64,000 nt of DNA from Candidatus Dormiibacterota bacterium (GTDB taxonomy: Bacteria > Acidobacteriota > Polarisedimenticolia > Gp22-AA2), in NCBI GenBank assembly GCA_035635555.1, contig DASQAT010000043.1, positions 1-64,000 on the forward strand. The letters run 5' to 3'. Shown here one piece after another: positions 61,899 to 64,000 of the stretch. The notes below the pieces were generated by a model, which worked only from the letters and a program-made list of their open reading frames with translations, did no database searches and was not told the DNA's origin. Numbering within the stretch: position 1 is the first letter of the stretch; each line of letters opens with the position of its first letter. The translations under genes were made by a program, and so were the position numbers.

Positions 61899-64000
61899 TC
61901 AGACCCGGATCGTCCGGTCGCGCCTCGGCTCCTGGGCGGCCGCGGGCGGCGCTTCCGGCTTCTCGTCGTCGCCGTAGTAGCGCTTGTAGGAGTAACCGTA
62001 GTAGTAGGGCTGGGAGGCGAGATCGGCCCGGTTCAGGATCGCGCCGACCGCGCGGGCCTTCACCTGCTGCAGCCGCCTGACGACGTGGGCCAGCGCGTCG
62101 CGCGAGGTGACGCCGGCGAGGACGACCAGCGCCACCGCGTCCATGCGGACCGACATGATGACGGGGTCGGCGACCGGCAGCACCGGCGGCGAGTCGTAGA
62201 TGATGTGGTCGTATCCCTGCTCGAGGAACTCCTTCTGCACCTGGGCGAAGCGATCCGAGTCGAGCAGGTCGGCGGGGTTCGGCGGCATCGGGCCGCTCGG
62301 GATCAGATCGAGCCGCTCGACGGGGCTCTTGATCGGCTCGGGCCACACGACCTCCGAACCGCTCAGGTACGTGGACAGCCCGTGCGTGTTCTCGACGCGG
62401 AAGATCTTGTGGATGCGCGGCCGCCGCAGGTCGGCATCGACCAGCAGGACCCTTCTGCCGATCTGGGCCAGCGTGATCGCCAGGTTGATCGCCACCGCGG
62501 TCTTCCCTTCACCCGGATAGGCGCTGGTGATCAGGATCGTCCTCGGCGGTCCGCCCGCCTGCGAGACCAGGAGCGCCGTGCGGATCTCGCGGAACGCCTC
62601 CGAGATCTTCGATTTCGAGTCTTCGTGCGAGATCAGCTCGACGAGCTGCCCGCGGCTGTTCTCGCCCCCTTCAGACTTGACCACCCGCAGACCGATCCCC
62701 TCCTGACGCAGGGCCGGCACCAGGCCGATCGCCGGGATGCCGCCGGCCTGCAGGATCTCCTCCGGCGTCTTGACCGACTTGTCGAGGTACTCGAAGAAGA
62801 AGGCCAGGCCGACGCCCAGGCCCAGGCCGGTGACGAGGCTCAGCAGGATGTTCAGGAGGATCTTCGGCGACGACGGACGGTTCGGCACCTCGGCGACGTC
62901 GACGATCCGCACGTTGCCCGCCACCAGGTCGTTCAGGCCGGCGGACGAGGAGGTCTCGCTCTGACGCTTGACGAGCGCCTCGAGGGTGGTGCGCTGGTTG
63001 GCGATCTCAGCCTTCAAGTTGTTGTAGTCGATCTCCTTCAGGTTCGCCTCTTGTGACAGGTGTTTCTGCTCGTCCAGGGCGCTCTTCAGGAACTGCTCCT
63101 GGTTCTTCGCCGACCGGAACGCGCTTTCCGCCGCGCCGAGGACCTGGTCGTAGATCCCCTTGCGCTCGGTCTCCAGGCGCTCGGCGGTCTCTTCGATCTC
63201 GCGGCGAAGCCGCAGCATCGCGGGCCAGTCGGGCTTGAACTTCTGGGACAGGTCGGCCTGCTGCCGCATCAGCTCGGCGTATTTCGCCGCCATGTCCTGG
63301 ATCAGACGGCTGTCGAGCACTTCGGGAAGGTCGCCCGGGCTCGCGTCGCGGAGGGCGGCGTAGCGCGCCTCCTTCGCGATCCTTTCGGCCTGCGCCCGGG
63401 TGTACGAGTCGCTCAGATCGTTGAGCTTCTTGAGGGCAATGTTCTGCTTGTCGCTGAGGGCGATGATCTGGTTGTCGCGGGCGTAGGCCTGGAGCTTCTT
63501 CTCCTTGACGTCGATCTCGTCCTGCAGGTTGGCGATCTGGTGCGTGAGGGAGGTGGTGGCGCGCTCGGTGGTGTTGTACTGCGCCTGCGAGTTGAAGGCG
63601 ATGTAGGTGTCGGCCACCCGGTTGGCCACCTTCGCCGACAGCACCCGATCGTAGGAGGCGAACGCGATGTCCACCAGCCGGCTGTTGCGCACCGGTGTGA
63701 CAGCCAGTTTCTTCAGGAACTTGTCGATGCGCTTCGCCTCGGCCTGCTCTTCAGGGGCCGGACCGTCCGCGGCGCCGCGCGATGCGCCGACCCTGAACTC
63801 GTCGATGTCGGCCAGGTGGAGCGAGTCGATCGCCTCGCGCGCCACGCGCCGGCTCTGGATGAGCCCGTACTGCGTCTGGTAGAAATCGTTGCGGAAATCC
63901 GGCACGCTCGACATGACGTCCTGGAACGGCAGGATCTTCGGCGTGTTCTGCTCGATCTGCAGGCGGGTCGTCGCCGTGTAGACCGGACGCTGCAGGAACG
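61899..64000 (-). CDS. Wzc-like polysaccharide co-polymerase / tyrosine autokinase (5' end outside window)
   Basis: At least 700 residues, open to the window edge; the N-terminus is missing. The visible part starts in the Wzz-type periplasmic domain (RPVYTATTRLQIEQ), continues with a long coiled coil (about 250 residues of heptad-like sequence), a membrane helix near ILLNILLSLVTGLGLGVGLAF, and a BY-kinase domain: Walker A AYPGEGKTAVAIN, Walker A' LLVDADLRRP and Walker B VIMS/IIYDSPP. The C-terminus has a tyrosine cluster (YYYGYSYKRYYG) for autophosphorylation. It should control chain length and polymerisation in the Wzx/Wzy-type pathway. The gene's own start and regulation are not visible. 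Confidence 0.93.
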   Translation of the reverse strand, partial: FLQRPVYTATTRLQIEQNTPKILPFQDVMSSVPDFRNDFYQTQYGLIQSRRVAREAIDSLHLADIDEFRVGASRGAADGPAPEEQAEAKRIDKFLKKLAVTPVRNSRLVDIAFASYDRVLSAKVANRVADTYIAFNSQAQYNTTERATTSLTHQIANLQDEIDVKEKKLQAYARDNQIIALSDKQNIALKKLNDLSDSYTRAQAERIAKEARYAALRDASPGDLPEVLDSRLIQDMAAKYAELMRQQADLSQKFKPDWPAMLRLRREIEETAERLETERKGIYDQVLGAAESAFRSAKNQEQFLKSALDEQKHLSQEANLKEIDYNNLKAEIANQRTTLEALVKRQSETSSSAGLNDLVAGNVRIVDVAEVPNRPSSPKILLNILLSLVTGLGLGVGLAFFFEYLDKSVKTPEEILQAGGIPAIGLVPALRQEGIGLRVVKSEGGENSRGQLVELISHEDSKSKISEAFREIRTALLVSQAGGPPRTILITSAYPGEGKTAVAINLAITLAQIGRRVLLVDADLRRPRIHKIFRVENTHGLSTYLSGSEVVWPEPIKSPVERLDLIPSGPMPPNPADLLDSDRFAQVQKEFLEQGYDHIIYDSPPVLPVADPVIMSVRMDAVALVVLAGVTSRDALAHVVRRLQQVKARAVGAILNRADLASQPYYYGYSYKRYYGDDEKPEAPPAAAQEPRRDRTIRV

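Noticed and set aside
60177-63056. A 959-codon open frame on the plus strand
   Set aside because: Antisense to the O-antigen ligase and Wzc-like genes; composition is typical of a GC shadow and there is no domain.

Overview
The window is 64 kb of high-GC bacterial chromosome (about two thirds G+C by eye). It reads as a Gram-negative-type cell envelope organism: predicted outer-membrane beta-barrel protein, Wzc-like tyrosine autokinase, FabI, many two-component and c-di-GMP proteins and a sigma-54 activator. The gene mix resembles Acidobacteriota or a neighbouring uncultured phylum, but no ribosomal or other taxonomic marker is present, so this is a guess. No rRNA, tRNA, CRISPR array or insertion sequence was recognised. 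Genes are packed very tightly; many co-directional neighbours overlap by exactly four bases (ATGA, GTGA or TTGA).

Layout. 0.2-2.1 kb (+): secreted cyclophilin, dCMP deaminase, and a receiver protein carrying an orphan histidine-kinase dimerisation helix. 2.1-4.8 kb: an FHA-GAF-AAA+ sigma-54 activator on the minus strand, divergent from a near-consensus -24/-12 promoter that leads to a small cysteine-containing ORF, with a perfect 12-bp inverted repeat between them. 4.5-14.2 kb (-): a long run encoding two putrescine-type aminotransferases, an aldehyde dehydrogenase and a GABA-type aminotransferase (a plausible putrescine to GABA to succinate-semialdehyde route), then FabI, an ABC-2 exporter and a lipoprotein-like protein. 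14.7-18.4 kb (+): a HEAT-repeat protein and an HD-GYP protein that share an N-terminal domain. 18.4-21.0 kb (-): NarL-type regulator and NarX/DegS-type kinase. 21.0-23.3 kb (-): WecB/WbpI-like epimerase and a DegT-family sugar aminotransferase.

23.4-37.1 kb (-): a twelve-gene unidirectional block. It starts with two single-domain response regulators and a hybrid kinase, followed by a radical SAM protein, polysaccharide deacetylase, GNAT acetyltransferase, membrane GT2 glycosyltransferase, methyltransferase, parallel beta-helix protein, polytopic membrane protein, predicted beta-barrel and a (degenerate GGDEF)-EAL protein. The combination is reminiscent of synthase-dependent exopolysaccharide systems (alginate, PNAG) but the gene set is not one I recognise; it is my main candidate for an undescribed system. 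An AT-rich promoter with three ATGCA-headed elements exactly 22 bp apart precedes it. 37.1-39.2 kb: an HNH endonuclease-like protein with an internally duplicated body.

39.4-44.2 kb: a lasso-peptide cluster: cyclase (C), precursor (A) with predicted core ALGGSGKDALSGSGLL, HPr-kinase-like enzyme (K), and convergently the protease (B2), PqqD-like recognition protein (B1) and a nucleotidyltransferase. No transporter was seen.

44.3-64.0 kb: an exopolysaccharide/O-antigen-type locus: WlbB-like acetyltransferase, WlbA-like dehydrogenase, WbaP/WcaJ-type initiating transferase, a receiver protein, a DUF354 protein; then a lower-GC cassette (about 49.1-58.2 kb) with a six-hairpin-like protein, asparagine synthetase, two GT4 transferases, an O-antigen polymerase/ligase and a flippase; then a fused alcohol dehydrogenase/Gfo-Idh-MocA protein, a second O-antigen ligase and a Wzc-like co-polymerase/kinase that runs off the right edge. 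WecB, DegT, WlbA and WlbB together could make a di-N-acetylated uronic acid nucleotide sugar.
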